Positions 18,012 through 27,008 of a stretch of 57,511 bases of DNA are shown here, in pieces. The number at the start of each line of letters is the position of its first letter. Positions within the stretch are counted from its first letter, which is position 1. The translations under genes were made by a program, and so were the position numbers. The notes under the pieces were generated by a model. It saw only the letters and a program-made list of their open reading frames with translations, was not told the origin of the DNA and searched no databases. Source of the stretch: Photorhabdus cinerea (GTDB lineage Bacteria > Pseudomonadota > Gammaproteobacteria > Enterobacterales > Enterobacteriaceae); NCBI RefSeq assembly GCF_011189575.1, contig NZ_PUJW01000026.1, positions 1-57,511 of the forward strand, given 5' to 3'.

Positions 18012-19153
18012 AACGCCTCTCCCACCTGAAAATAAAATCCATTGCTTTTCTTACCGATACCAAAATCTAGTCTTACATTCATTTTGGGTTTGAATTCAAA
18101 GCGATAGCCAACGCCAACGGTGGGTAGCCAGTTTTCTGAGCCAATATCTTTTGCGTAATGGCTCATAGTGCCAGCCCCAGCCCACAAGACAAATCCATGC
18201 CGCCAGTTCAATTTGCGCCGATATTCCAATTGAGTACTGAGTACATTTTTGTCTCGGTATCTGCCTTCATAATATCCTCGCATCTGGTTACTGTTACCCA
18301 GCATTGACAACATATTCCATGGTACTTGACCATCGGTGAATCGGCCGTAACTATCGAATGCCAATACAGATTTTTCATTTAATTGATAATAGTGGCTGTA
18401 TCGTATATCAATGGTATTAAACCGGCGGTCACTGGCTAATGCTGGGGAAAAATGTGTGTAGGTAATATCAAGCACTTGCCCTTGATGAGCGTTAGGCAGG
18501 AAATCCCGTGTGTCATAGCTGAAATAGGCGCTTACACCAGAACTTAGAATGGATCGTCCGTCGCTTTCAGTTGCGAATAGTCTTTTCGCGCCATTGTCAG
18601 GGTCTTTGGCATGTAATGATGAAAAATTCCAGCCAGCGCCTAAATAGGTAGAATCAGCAACCCGATAGAGAATTCTGGGTTGTAGGCGCAGTTCTTGTGA
18701 GCGATATTTTTCTTTGTGATCATCTATCTTACCTGCGTTATATCCGGTTCCCCAGTAGTAGGTAGGAACGTTATTCAATGTACCGGAAAGAAAAAAACGC
18801 CACTGATCATTAGCAAAAAAATTGTAATTATCAAATGTGAACCCAAAGGCACCGGTTGAAGAGGTAAATCCATTCAGGGAAAGGGAAGAGATTTGGCTGG
18901 TATGATCGTTATCATCTGGCCGATAAAGACCGACGATAGCAACACCAAGTCCAGCTCCTAATTCTGGGGTATAAAAAGGGCCGGGTAAAACGCCCCAGTC
19001 AATAGCTTTACTGCTGTCATAGGTATTACTGCCACCTAATTTTTCAAGCCAGCGATCAATTTTTTCCCTGCTAAGTGGTGTTTGAGCATATGAGAAATCA
19101 GAAATAAAAAGGCTGACTAAGGCCAGCCGATATAAAGTACAGCGGATATTCAT
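18008..19153 (-). CDS. BamA/TamA-family outer-membrane barrel protein
   Basis: 381 aa: signal peptide (cleavage near SYA, residue 23), then a barrel of alternating aromatic and polar strands ending in Phe (FYFQVGEAF), a normal beta-signal. Features such as YFSYDTRDFLPNAHQGQVLDITYTHF and RGYYEGRYRDKNVLSTQLEYRR resemble the Omp85/surface-antigen barrel, including the RGY segment. It is far shorter than BamA and leaves no room for POTRA domains. It overlaps its neighbours on both sides (one base with 19153-20139, four bases with the lipoprotein gene), suggesting a joint function in the outer membrane. Confidence 0.75.
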   Translation of the reverse strand: MNIRCTLYRLALVSLFISDFSYAQTPLSREKIDRWLEKLGGSNTYDSSKAIDWGVLPGPFYTPELGAGLGVAIVGLYRPDDNDHTSQISSLSLNGFTSSTGAFGFTFDNYNFFANDQWRFFLSGTLNNVPTYYWGTGYNAGKIDDHKEKYRSQELRLQPRILYRVADSTYLGAGWNFSSLHAKDPDNGAKRLFATESDGRSILSSGVSAYFSYDTRDFLPNAHQGQVLDITYTHFSPALASDRRFNTIDIRYSHYYQLNEKSVLAFDSYGRFTDGQVPWNMLSMLGNSNQMRGYYEGRYRDKNVLSTQLEYRRKLNWRHGFVLWAGAGTMSHYAKDIGSENWLPTVGVGYRFEFKPKMNVRLDFGIGKKSNGFYFQVGEAF

Positions 19154-20139
19154 TAAAAACGGAACTCTCCTGAAATATAGCAGCTATTACGTTTGTTAAA
19201 GCCAACTTCAGTCAGCAAGTTGAAATTACGTGTGACTTCCAATCTTGCGCCGACGGTATTATTCCAGCGAGATGCAACATGCTGTTTTACTTTGAATTTC
19301 ATATTATCATAATCATCGAATGTACTCATCATTCGGTCAAACATAGGGGGTAAATCCAGATTACTAATCTTGCCTTCAAATTTCTGAGTAATTTTCTGGT
19401 ACATACCGCCGGTCCATACTTGTAATTTGGTATTTCCTTGTCCTGGGATGATTGGCTGGAATGTAAATTCATAACCAATACGCGGTGTGATGACCAAAGC
19501 GCTGATTTTGCCATCCAAAATATCCAAACTAGTGTAGGTATAGTTGGTATCAAGCGTACCAAAGAACTGGTCGTAACCTCCTGCCAGAGTCAAACCGCCA
19601 CCATAGGTTTTACCTTTAAAATCCAGTGCGAAGGGAATATCTTTCATTCCCTTAATAGTCTGACCAACAAACCTAATTCCTTCAATGTTGGTTTTCGATG
19701 TACCCTTTGTCCAGCCGTAAACGCCATAAATATTCACAAAAGGCAGAACCCAAGTATCCAGCTTGAGCATATGGGATTCATTCTTTTCTCGGGTCTTGCC
19801 TGTTTGAATACCCAGCAAATCTTCAAATCCTGGGGTATTCGGGATAATAATTTTAATATCGTCTACAACGATATTCTGTCGCATATTCATATAACCATAA
19901 CTAGCGCCAAAAGGCTCTGGTAGGTCATAACCTTTAGCTCTGGCCTCGTCACCCCAAATAGGAAGTATTCGTGATTCTTGTTTATTAGGTTTTCTGGATA
20001 AATCACCATCAGCAGTGACTAGATTTCCACCGGACTGACTGACAGAAATAGAAAGAATTGGGCGGTCATCTGCATAGCTATAAGGGATCGCCAGACAGGA
20101 TAAAATAAAATATAACTTGCTAATATTAAAAGATTTCAT
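19153..20139 (-). CDS. Predicted outer-membrane beta-barrel protein, unknown
   Basis: 328 aa with a signal peptide ending at SYADD (about residue 23). The C-terminus ends in Phe (ISGEFRF), and the later part alternates in the way beta-strands do (GGGLTLAGGYDQFFGTLDTNYTYTS), so an outer-membrane barrel is likely. I do not recognise a named family. First gene of the three-gene operon; its stop overlaps the start of the BamA-like gene by one base. An AT-rich 150-base gap upstream probably holds the promoter. Confidence 0.6.
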   Translation of the reverse strand: MKSFNISKLYFILSCLAIPYSYADDRPILSISVSQSGGNLVTADGDLSRKPNKQESRILPIWGDEARAKGYDLPEPFGASYGYMNMRQNIVVDDIKIIIPNTPGFEDLLGIQTGKTREKNESHMLKLDTWVLPFVNIYGVYGWTKGTSKTNIEGIRFVGQTIKGMKDIPFALDFKGKTYGGGLTLAGGYDQFFGTLDTNYTYTSLDILDGKISALVITPRIGYEFTFQPIIPGQGNTKLQVWTGGMYQKITQKFEGKISNLDLPPMFDRMMSTFDDYDNMKFKVKQHVASRWNNTVGARLEVTRNFNLLTEVGFNKRNSCYISGEFRF

Positions 20140-20290
20140 AATAGAAAGCCCGGTTTTGCGAGTAAGAAGATTTAAGGTTTTAGATATGTCCCATCGTAAT
20201 ATTCAGCGCGCAACAAACCGGGAAAACTATCATAAGTTTTATTAATAATAAATATCATAAAGTGCTGAAAAGTATAATTTTACTGTTCAT

Positions 20291-21496
20291 CTAATGATCG
20301 ATTTTGTTTTTCTCAGGCAAAGATAAAAGGAACATGGTTATTACTCCACCGATTAATCCCCAGAATGCAGCCCCTACGCCAAGTAGCGTTACACCGGAAG
20401 CCGTGATCAAAAATGTGATTACCGCCGCGTCCCGTTGCTTTTCATTCTGTAGCGCTTGTAGCAGGCTGCCAGAAATGGTTCCAAGCAACGCTAATCCGGC
20501 GATAGTATGAATAAGCGCTGTGGGTAGTGCGCTGAATAACATACTGATTGAACCACCGAACAGGCCCGCTATCAGGTAAAACACACCGGCAGCAGCAGCG
20601 GCCATATAGCGGCGATTGGGGTTAGCATGAATTTCTGGACTCATACAGATAGCCGCTGTAATTGCTGCGATACAGACGGAAAAACCACCAAAGGGGGATA
20701 AAATAAGCGCGATTAGCGCTGTCCAGCTTATCAATGATGAAACAGAAACCGGATATCCTGCCGCTTTCAGTGTGGCGACACCGGGCGCATTTTGAGATGC
20801 CATGGTAACGATAAAAAATGGGACACCAACACTCAGTAATGAAGAGAGTGTAAAACTGGGGGCAATAAATTCAGGGACAGCAAATGTGACCGCGGATTGC
20901 TGTTCAAAATGAATATCTCCCTGTAAAAAGGCGATAGCTAGCCCTGATAGTAGTGTTAAGACAATGGCATAGCGGGATAAATATTTGCGAGTCAGAAGAT
21001 AAGTCAGGCACATTCCGGCGGTCAATGCAAAGTTGACTGAAAGCGAGGAAAAAGCATCAAGGCCAAAGCGTAATAGAATACCAGCCAGCATTGCGGCGGA
21101 AAGAGCTTGTGGAATATAGTTCATCAACCGTGCAAACAGGCCGGTAATACCACACAGAAAGATCAGAGCTGAAGCAAAGATAAAGATACCAATGGCCTCG
21201 TTGATTGATGTTCCTGGTAGCGTGGTCACTAGTAGCGCGGCGCCCGGTGTTGACCATGCGGTAAGGACGGGTGTCCGGTAATAGAGTGATAGTCCCAGAG
21301 AGCTGATACCCATTCCAAGCCCCAGCATACTTAACCAGCCACCGATCTGCATGGTGGTGGCACCTGCGGCTTCAGCAGCCTGAAAGATAATGGCTGCTGA
21401 GCTGGTATATCCAACCAGAACAGCGACAAATCCGGCGGTGATTGCCGGAAAAGAGAGGTCCCGCAGGGAAATTGCATGGCGCATAGCTGTCTCCAT
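20291..21496 (-). CDS. BenE-family benzoate/H+ symporter-like transporter
   Basis: 401 aa hydrophobic protein with about 12 membrane segments. The opening RDLSFPAITAGFVAVLVGYTSSAAIIFQAA and later GGFSVCIAAITAAICMSPEIH are characteristic of the BenE/YdcO family. No benzoate degradation genes are near, so the substrate is uncertain; YdcO-type orphan members are common in enterobacteria. Start at 21496, or four codons later at MRHAISL. An ERIC sits 48 bases upstream of the start. Confidence 0.85.
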   Translation of the reverse strand: METAMRHAISLRDLSFPAITAGFVAVLVGYTSSAAIIFQAAEAAGATTMQIGGWLSMLGLGMGISSLGLSLYYRTPVLTAWSTPGAALLVTTLPGTSINEAIGIFIFASALIFLCGITGLFARLMNYIPQALSAAMLAGILLRFGLDAFSSLSVNFALTAGMCLTYLLTRKYLSRYAIVLTLLSGLAIAFLQGDIHFEQQSAVTFAVPEFIAPSFTLSSLLSVGVPFFIVTMASQNAPGVATLKAAGYPVSVSSLISWTALIALILSPFGGFSVCIAAITAAICMSPEIHANPNRRYMAAAAAGVFYLIAGLFGGSISMLFSALPTALIHTIAGLALLGTISGSLLQALQNEKQRDAAVITFLITASGVTLLGVGAAFWGLIGGVITMFLLSLPEKNKIDH

Positions 21497-21544
21497 TGAT
21501 GATTATTTTGATTGAAAGTATCTGTTTTGTCTGTAATTTAGGTA

Positions 21545-21671
21545 TATACCCTATGGATTTCAAGCTGCATCGCGACGGCAAGGGAACGAATCCCCGGGAG
21601 CATAGCGAACTATGTGACCGGGGTGAGTGAGTGCAGCCAACAAAGAGGCAACTTGAAAGATAACGGGTATA
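21545..21671. repeat. ERIC element, full length (127 bp)
   Basis: TATACCC to GGGTATA, 127 bases, carrying the diagnostic core with GAATCCCCGGGAGCATAG and TATGTGACCGGGGTGAG. It lies between the BenE-type gene and the BREX operon, in the opposite orientation to the copy at 16757-16883. Confidence 0.94.
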
Positions 21672-22097
21672 AATCCATATTAGGAATAATTCCATATTAG
21701 TTGAATTCTGCCAACTTGAGTGGTTATTTCTCCCCGTCGATTTCCTCAATTGCTTAATATTTTATTTATAGAATTCTTTTCTGAAATTTTTTAATTACTA
21801 ATCGTCTGATTTTTGTTTTTAATATTTGCTAATAATTACACTGTATGCTAATTAATTAGTTGTATGTTCTGTCTGTATTATTTTTATCTTAATATGTTGG
21901 TGTGTTTTTCTAATAATTTAGCTATTAGTAAGGTTGTTTCATTTGGCAAAAAATAACAATAAATGAGAAATTTTTTCAATTAGGCAAGACGTTGAAGAGC
22001 CAGCCTCTTTCATTGGATGGCATCAACTTATCAAGGCCACTACAACCACTTTCTCTAATTTTGCAAAGTGCATCAAAAAGCAGCCTATTTCTTAACA
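21672..22097 (+). promoter_or_regulatory. Leader region of the BREX operon
   Basis: About 425 bases, AT-rich, with no gene. It must contain the BREX promoter, as all five genes run in the same direction with overlaps. I see no WYL/BrxR regulator gene here, which precedes some BREX operons. No specific promoter is assigned. Confidence 0.4.
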
Positions 22098-22715
22098 ATG
22101 GTTACAAATGATATGAAGTATGACAAAACCTGGATTGGTGATCTCCTTGGCGGTTCTTTGATGAGCCGGGAAAGTCGTTTAATCGCCGAGATGATGTTGC
22201 AATTACCGAGCAAGGGGCAATGGCAACAGCATCTTGTCACTGAAAATATCCTACAGGCATCTTCGGAGAGGACGGCGATTCGCTATGCGCACACTCTTCG
22301 TTTGCGTCTATCTATGTTGGACAGTAAAGGATTGGAGTTGGTCGCACATGGGAGTGAACGCGAACGTCAACAGTGCTTAATGGTGGCGTTGATGTTGCAG
22401 TCACCTGTGGTCGCTGCTTTTATTTCATTGGTGGTTAATGATGCAAAACGCCAATTCCGTAAATCCTTACCGGCTAATGTATGGGAGGTTTTTGTTGAGG
22501 ATCAACGTCGAGTTCATCCTGAGTTGACCCGCTTCTCTGAGTCTTCATTAAAGAAAATGGGTAATAACGCGATAAAGGCATTAAGTGAAGCCCGTTATCT
22601 TGATGCTCCTCGTCGTCGCCATCTGCAAACTGTATTTCTGCTGCCTGAAATTCATGATCTGTTGATACGTCTTAAACGCAGCGATTTGATTCCTCTCATG
22701 GAGGGAAAACAGTGA
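22098..22715 (+). CDS. brxA: BREX protein BrxA
   Basis: About 205 aa, the usual BrxA (DUF1819) size. Near the N-terminus WIGDLLGGSLMSRESRLIAEMMLQL is the family signature; the remainder is helical. BrxA is a small DNA-binding component of type 1 BREX. The start is uncertain: GTG 22068, ATG 22098 and ATG 22113 are in frame and none has a clear ribosome site. 22098 or 22113 places the signature closer to the N-terminus, as in homologues. The stop overlaps brxB (GTGA). Confidence 0.88.
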   Translation: MVTNDMKYDKTWIGDLLGGSLMSRESRLIAEMMLQLPSKGQWQQHLVTENILQASSERTAIRYAHTLRLRLSMLDSKGLELVAHGSERERQQCLMVALMLQSPVVAAFISLVVNDAKRQFRKSLPANVWEVFVEDQRRVHPELTRFSESSLKKMGNNAIKALSEARYLDAPRRRHLQTVFLLPEIHDLLIRLKRSDLIPLMEGKQ

Positions 22716-23314
22716 TTGATAGGGTTTTGGAATACCGACTAGCACAAATTGAATCTCGCATAGAGATGGAGGGAATTCCACGTAATACCCGCCCCGGTAA
22801 TGAAATCAGTTTTTGGATTTTTGATTACCCGGCTGAAAAAGAGATTCGGGTGCGGGAATACCTGCGATATCTGGTTAAACGGTTGGAGAAAAAACGCACA
22901 TTTGTTCATCTGAATATCTTCAAGATATTGGTTGATATGTTGGAAGCACGGAATTTATTTGAGCGTGTTTGTGAGCGCGAAAAACAGATGGGTACCGAAG
23001 CGATGAAGAAACAGCTTTCAGGTTTACTCAGTCAGAAAAAAATAGCTGAGCACATTGCTAATACCACTCCTTTAAAAGATCAGGAACTGGCGATTATTTC
23101 AGGCTTGGGGAATGCATGGCCTTTTGTGCGTGGTCACGAATTGATGAGCGCTCTACAGGATGTAATGGGTTTCACGCCTTTGTTGATGTTTTATCCGGGA
23201 ACCTACAGCGGCTATGACTTAACACCTCTCACAGGGATTGATTCCCGTAACTACTATCGTGCATTCCGATTGGTTCCTGAAACTGGCCTTACGGTATTGC
23301 TGAATAATCATTAA
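22712..23314 (+). CDS. brxB: BREX protein BrxB
   Basis: 200 aa, DUF1788 family. It starts with GTG, overlapping the brxA stop by four bases, so translation is coupled. Characteristic segments are FWIFDYPAEKEIRVREYLRYL (about 31-51) and the C-terminal TPLLMFYPGTYSGYDLTPLTGI ... YYRAFRLVP. BrxB is needed for BREX methylation and defence in studied type 1 systems; its biochemical role is not defined. Confidence 0.9.
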   Translation: MIDRVLEYRLAQIESRIEMEGIPRNTRPGNEISFWIFDYPAEKEIRVREYLRYLVKRLEKKRTFVHLNIFKILVDMLEARNLFERVCEREKQMGTEAMKKQLSGLLSQKKIAEHIANTTPLKDQELAIISGLGNAWPFVRGHELMSALQDVMGFTPLLMFYPGTYSGYDLTPLTGIDSRNYYRAFRLVPETGLTVLLNNH

Positions 23315-23325
23315 AGAGCATCGTT

Positions 23326-26300
23326 ATGAATATTGCACAAATCTTTACCAAACCGCTAACCCGAAATATTAACGGGGTGGTGAAAGCCGAACAAATTGAT
23401 AACGAAAGCGCCTACATTGAATTGGATGAATATGTGATTACGCGTGAGCTTGACCGTCATTTTCGTGCTTTTTTTGCCGCTTATTTACCCGCTATTGGTC
23501 CAGAACGGAGTCGGGTTGAGAATAAGATCGGCGTTTGGGTTTCTGGCTTCTTTGGTTCAGGTAAATCACATTTCATCAAAATCTTATCTTATTTGCTGGC
23601 CAACCGGCAGGTTATCCACAATGGTGATAGACGTAGTGCGTTGTCTTTTTTTGAAGATAAGGTAGAAGATCCATTGTTATTAGCTGATATTTGTAAAGCG
23701 GTGCAGTATCCAGCCGAAGTGCTTTTGTTCAATATTGATTCCCGTGCTAATGCAGACGATCGTGAAGATGCGATCCTTAAAGTTTTTCTAAAAGTGTTTA
23801 ATGAACGCGTTGGTTACTGTGCAGACTTCCCACATATCGCGCATTTAGAACGTGAACTCGACCGCCGTGGGCAGTATCAAGTGTTTAAAGATGCTTTTGC
23901 TAATATCAGTGGCTCATCGTGGGAAACTGAGCGAGATGCTTACGACTTTTTCCGTGATGAAATGGCACAGGCATTAAGTGTAGCGAGCGGGCAAAGTGAG
24001 GAATCATCACGCCAATGGGCGGAACAGTTTGATGCAAATTTTCCTTTAGATATCACTAACTTCTGCAAGTGGGTTGACGAGTACCTGGATAGCCGTGAGA
24101 ACAGCAACATCTTGTTTATGGTCGATGAAGTTGGTCAGTTTATTGGCAAAAATACCCAGATGATGTTGAAGTTGCAGACGATTACTGAGAATCTTGGCAC
24201 GATCTGTAGTGGCCGAGCGTGGGTTATTGTTACGTCGCAAGCGGATATCGATGCGGCTATTGGTGGTATAGCGCATCGTGATGGCCTGGATTTCTCTAAG
24301 ATTCAAGGCCGATTCCCGACGCGTTTACAGCTTTCCAGTTCAAACACTGCTGAAGTTATTCAAAAACGCTTGTTAACTAAAACCGAATCAGCGGTTGAAG
24401 CATTGCAAACCATTTTTGCCCAGAAGGGTGACATTTTACGTAATCAGCTTGGTTTTGATGCAACGACCAAGGCGACTCTGAAGCCCTATACGCAATCATC
24501 TGAATTTGTTGATAACTACCCATTTGTACCCTGGCATTTTCAGCTGGTACAAAAAGTGTTTGAGTCTATTCGTACCAAAGGGGCAACGGGCAAACATTTA
24601 GCAATGGGTGAGCGTTCCTTGCTGGCGGCGTTTCAGTCGGCGGCACAACAGGTTCAGTCGGATGATTTAAATACGCTGATCCCTTTTTGGCGTTTCTATG
24701 CACCCATTGAGGGTTTCCTGGAGCCTACAGTTAAGAGAACTATTGAGCAAGCAGAGGGATTAGGTCTCTATGAACAGGATATCCAACTGCTTAAGACACT
24801 ATTCTTAATTCGCTATGTTAATCTGCTAAAAAGCACCTTAGATAATCTGGTGACTCTGACTATCGACCGGATTGATACGGATAAGATCACATTACGTTGT
24901 CAGCTTGAAGCCAGCCTTCAGCGCCTTGAAAATCAAATGCTGATTGCCCGTAGCGGTGATGAATATTTGTTCTTAACTAACGAAGAAAAAGAGATTGAGA
25001 ATGAAATTCGTAATGTGGAAGTAGAATACACCACGATCAATCGTCACCTCTCAAATATCATTTTTGATGACTTGCTCAAAAACAGAAAATATCGTTACCC
25101 GGTGAATAAGCAGGATTTCCCGATAAGCCGCTTCTGTAATGGACATCCTTTGGACGGCGCTAATCTGGAAGATTTAGTGGTGAAAATATTAACCCCGCTG
25201 GATACTTGTTATAACCATTATCGCGATGATATTACCTGTATTCCTTATTCTGCTGAGGGTAACGGTTGTATCTTGATCCGACTGGCCGATGAATTACTGG
25301 TGTGGAAAGATTTGCAAATAACGGTGCAGACAGACAGTTTCCTTAACAAGCAATTTGGGCAGAGACCAGAACAGGATGTGCTGTTGAAGGAAAAGGATCG
25401 CGAAAACCAGAGTCGTGAAAAAACATTACGTGTGCGTATTGAACAACTGCTAGCTGAAGCGACGGTTTATGCTATTGGTGTCCGTTTACCGAAAAAATCT
25501 GCCTCACCAACAGCCATCGTGGATGAAGCCTGTAGATATGTCATTGAAAATAGTTTCGCTAAACTTAAATTGCTGCGTCCAACAAGTAGTGATATCAATC
25601 GTGAAATTCATTCGCTCCTGACCATAGAAGATACTGTACAAATCAATCTTGATATGTGCTCTGAGGAAAGTAATCCAGAAGCTACGCGAGAAGTCGAAGC
25701 CTGGATTAGCATGAGTGTCGATTATCATAAGCCGGTTTACCTGCGGGATGTACTTAATCACTTTGGACGGCGTCCCTTTGGCTGGCCAGAGGACGCGGTC
25801 AAATTGTTGGTCGCGCGTTTGGCCCGTTCAGGCAAAATCAATTTTACCCTGCAAAACAATCAAATTAGCTTGAAACAGGCGTGGGATGTGTTCACGAACA
25901 CGCGTCGGCATAGTGAGTTACGTTTACTGAAAGTCCGTCAGCATGATGAAGAACAACTGCGCAAGGCGGCACATATCATGAACAATGTTGCGCAGGAGTC
26001 TTTCAACGAACGTGAAGAGCAAGGATTGGCAAGGCATATTCGTACCACTTTGGAACGTTGGGAACATGAGTATGTCGGCTATCAAATCACCATTCAAACA
26101 GGGCAGTTCCCCGGAGAAAAAGAGATTCAGGAAGGGCTTCAGCTGATTAAATCGCTTTTGTCGCAAAAAGAAGCTTTTTCTCTGGTGGAGAAAGTGATCG
26201 ATGAATCTAACGCGTTGGAAGACTTTGCTGAAACACGCGATGATCTCAGTGATTTTTATGGCAATCAGCTCCAGTCTTGGCAGCAGTTGGCAACGGTGCT

Positions 26301-26967
26301 AAATGGCAGCTTTAAGGCTAATCGTAGCGCGTTAGAAAAAGATGAAAAGGCTCATCAAGCCTTGACTAAACTGTGCCACATTTACCAAATGGCAAAGCCC
26401 TATTCTCAGCTCCGCTGTATTGTTCCGCTAATTGAACAGGTGCAGGAAGTGAATCAGCGTTTGTTAACCGAAGCCCGTGAGTACGGTTTACAGCGTATTG
26501 ATACCCGCATTGAAGAAGTTAAAAAACAGATGCAACAGAGTCAGGCACCTGATTCATTGCTGAATCGAGCGTTGTATCCAATGCAGAAAAGTCGTGAGCG
26601 TGTAGTCAATACACAGTCGATACCTGAAATCTATCATGAACAAAGTGAGGCCCAGTTACAGCAAGGACAGGCTGAACAGTTAATGAACGACTGGATTGAT
26701 GAGCAGTTGAAAAAACGTCAAATGATAGAGAAATCAGTTAGCAATGATGGACAGCGATCGCCAGTGATGCCGATATCTGACCCGCCTGCCGTACAGCCTG
26801 TACCCGTTTTGAAAAAGACGCTTGCGATCCACGCTACGCGCGAAATGAAAAAAGCCGTTGGTGGGGACGTATTAGAAACGACCGAGCAGATGGAAAAGGC
26901 GCTTGAGCAGCTACGTCAGACGTTATTCGATGCCCTCAAAGCCGGTGATCGTGTTCGCCTCCAGTGA
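23326..26967 (+). CDS. brxC: BREX ATPase BrxC
   Basis: 1213 aa P-loop ATPase of type 1 BREX. Walker A GFFGSGKS at residues 74-81 and a Walker B-like NILFMVDEVGQF at about 260-271 are intact. The C-terminal part has long helical, Gln/Glu-rich segments (about 1040-1140) likely to be coiled coil. It starts 11 bases after brxB. The reading frame is uninterrupted and of normal length, so the operon looks functional here. BrxC is essential for phage restriction and methylation in characterised systems. Confidence 0.95.
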   Translation: MNIAQIFTKPLTRNINGVVKAEQIDNESAYIELDEYVITRELDRHFRAFFAAYLPAIGPERSRVENKIGVWVSGFFGSGKSHFIKILSYLLANRQVIHNGDRRSALSFFEDKVEDPLLLADICKAVQYPAEVLLFNIDSRANADDREDAILKVFLKVFNERVGYCADFPHIAHLERELDRRGQYQVFKDAFANISGSSWETERDAYDFFRDEMAQALSVASGQSEESSRQWAEQFDANFPLDITNFCKWVDEYLDSRENSNILFMVDEVGQFIGKNTQMMLKLQTITENLGTICSGRAWVIVTSQADIDAAIGGIAHRDGLDFSKIQGRFPTRLQLSSSNTAEVIQKRLLTKTESAVEALQTIFAQKGDILRNQLGFDATTKATLKPYTQSSEFVDNYPFVPWHFQLVQKVFESIRTKGATGKHLAMGERSLLAAFQSAAQQVQSDDLNTLIPFWRFYAPIEGFLEPTVKRTIEQAEGLGLYEQDIQLLKTLFLIRYVNLLKSTLDNLVTLTIDRIDTDKITLRCQLEASLQRLENQMLIARSGDEYLFLTNEEKEIENEIRNVEVEYTTINRHLSNIIFDDLLKNRKYRYPVNKQDFPISRFCNGHPLDGANLEDLVVKILTPLDTCYNHYRDDITCIPYSAEGNGCILIRLADELLVWKDLQITVQTDSFLNKQFGQRPEQDVLLKEKDRENQSREKTLRVRIEQLLAEATVYAIGVRLPKKSASPTAIVDEACRYVIENSFAKLKLLRPTSSDINREIHSLLTIEDTVQINLDMCSEESNPEATREVEAWISMSVDYHKPVYLRDVLNHFGRRPFGWPEDAVKLLVARLARSGKINFTLQNNQISLKQAWDVFTNTRRHSELRLLKVRQHDEEQLRKAAHIMNNVAQESFNEREEQGLARHIRTTLERWEHEYVGYQITIQTGQFPGEKEIQEGLQLIKSLLSQKEAFSLVEKVIDESNALEDFAETRDDLSDFYGNQLQSWQQLATVLNGSFKANRSALEKDEKAHQALTKLCHIYQMAKPYSQLRCIVPLIEQVQEVNQRLLTEAREYGLQRIDTRIEEVKKQMQQSQAPDSLLNRALYPMQKSRERVVNTQSIPEIYHEQSEAQLQQGQAEQLMNDWIDEQLKKRQMIEKSVSNDGQRSPVMPISDPPAVQPVPVLKKTLAIHATREMKKAVGGDVLETTEQMEKALEQLRQTLFDALKAGDRVRLQ

Positions 26968-27008
26968 CTTAATCGAGCAGGCGTTTATCACGTCTGCAAG
27001 GATTGCCC

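Noticed and set aside
17705..18070. 121-codon frame on the plus strand
   Set aside because: It is antisense to the junction of the DUF4056-type and BamA-like genes, both well supported on the minus strand.
19438..19923. 161-codon plus-strand frame
   Set aside because: Antisense to the predicted outer-membrane barrel gene, which has a signal peptide and couples to its neighbours.
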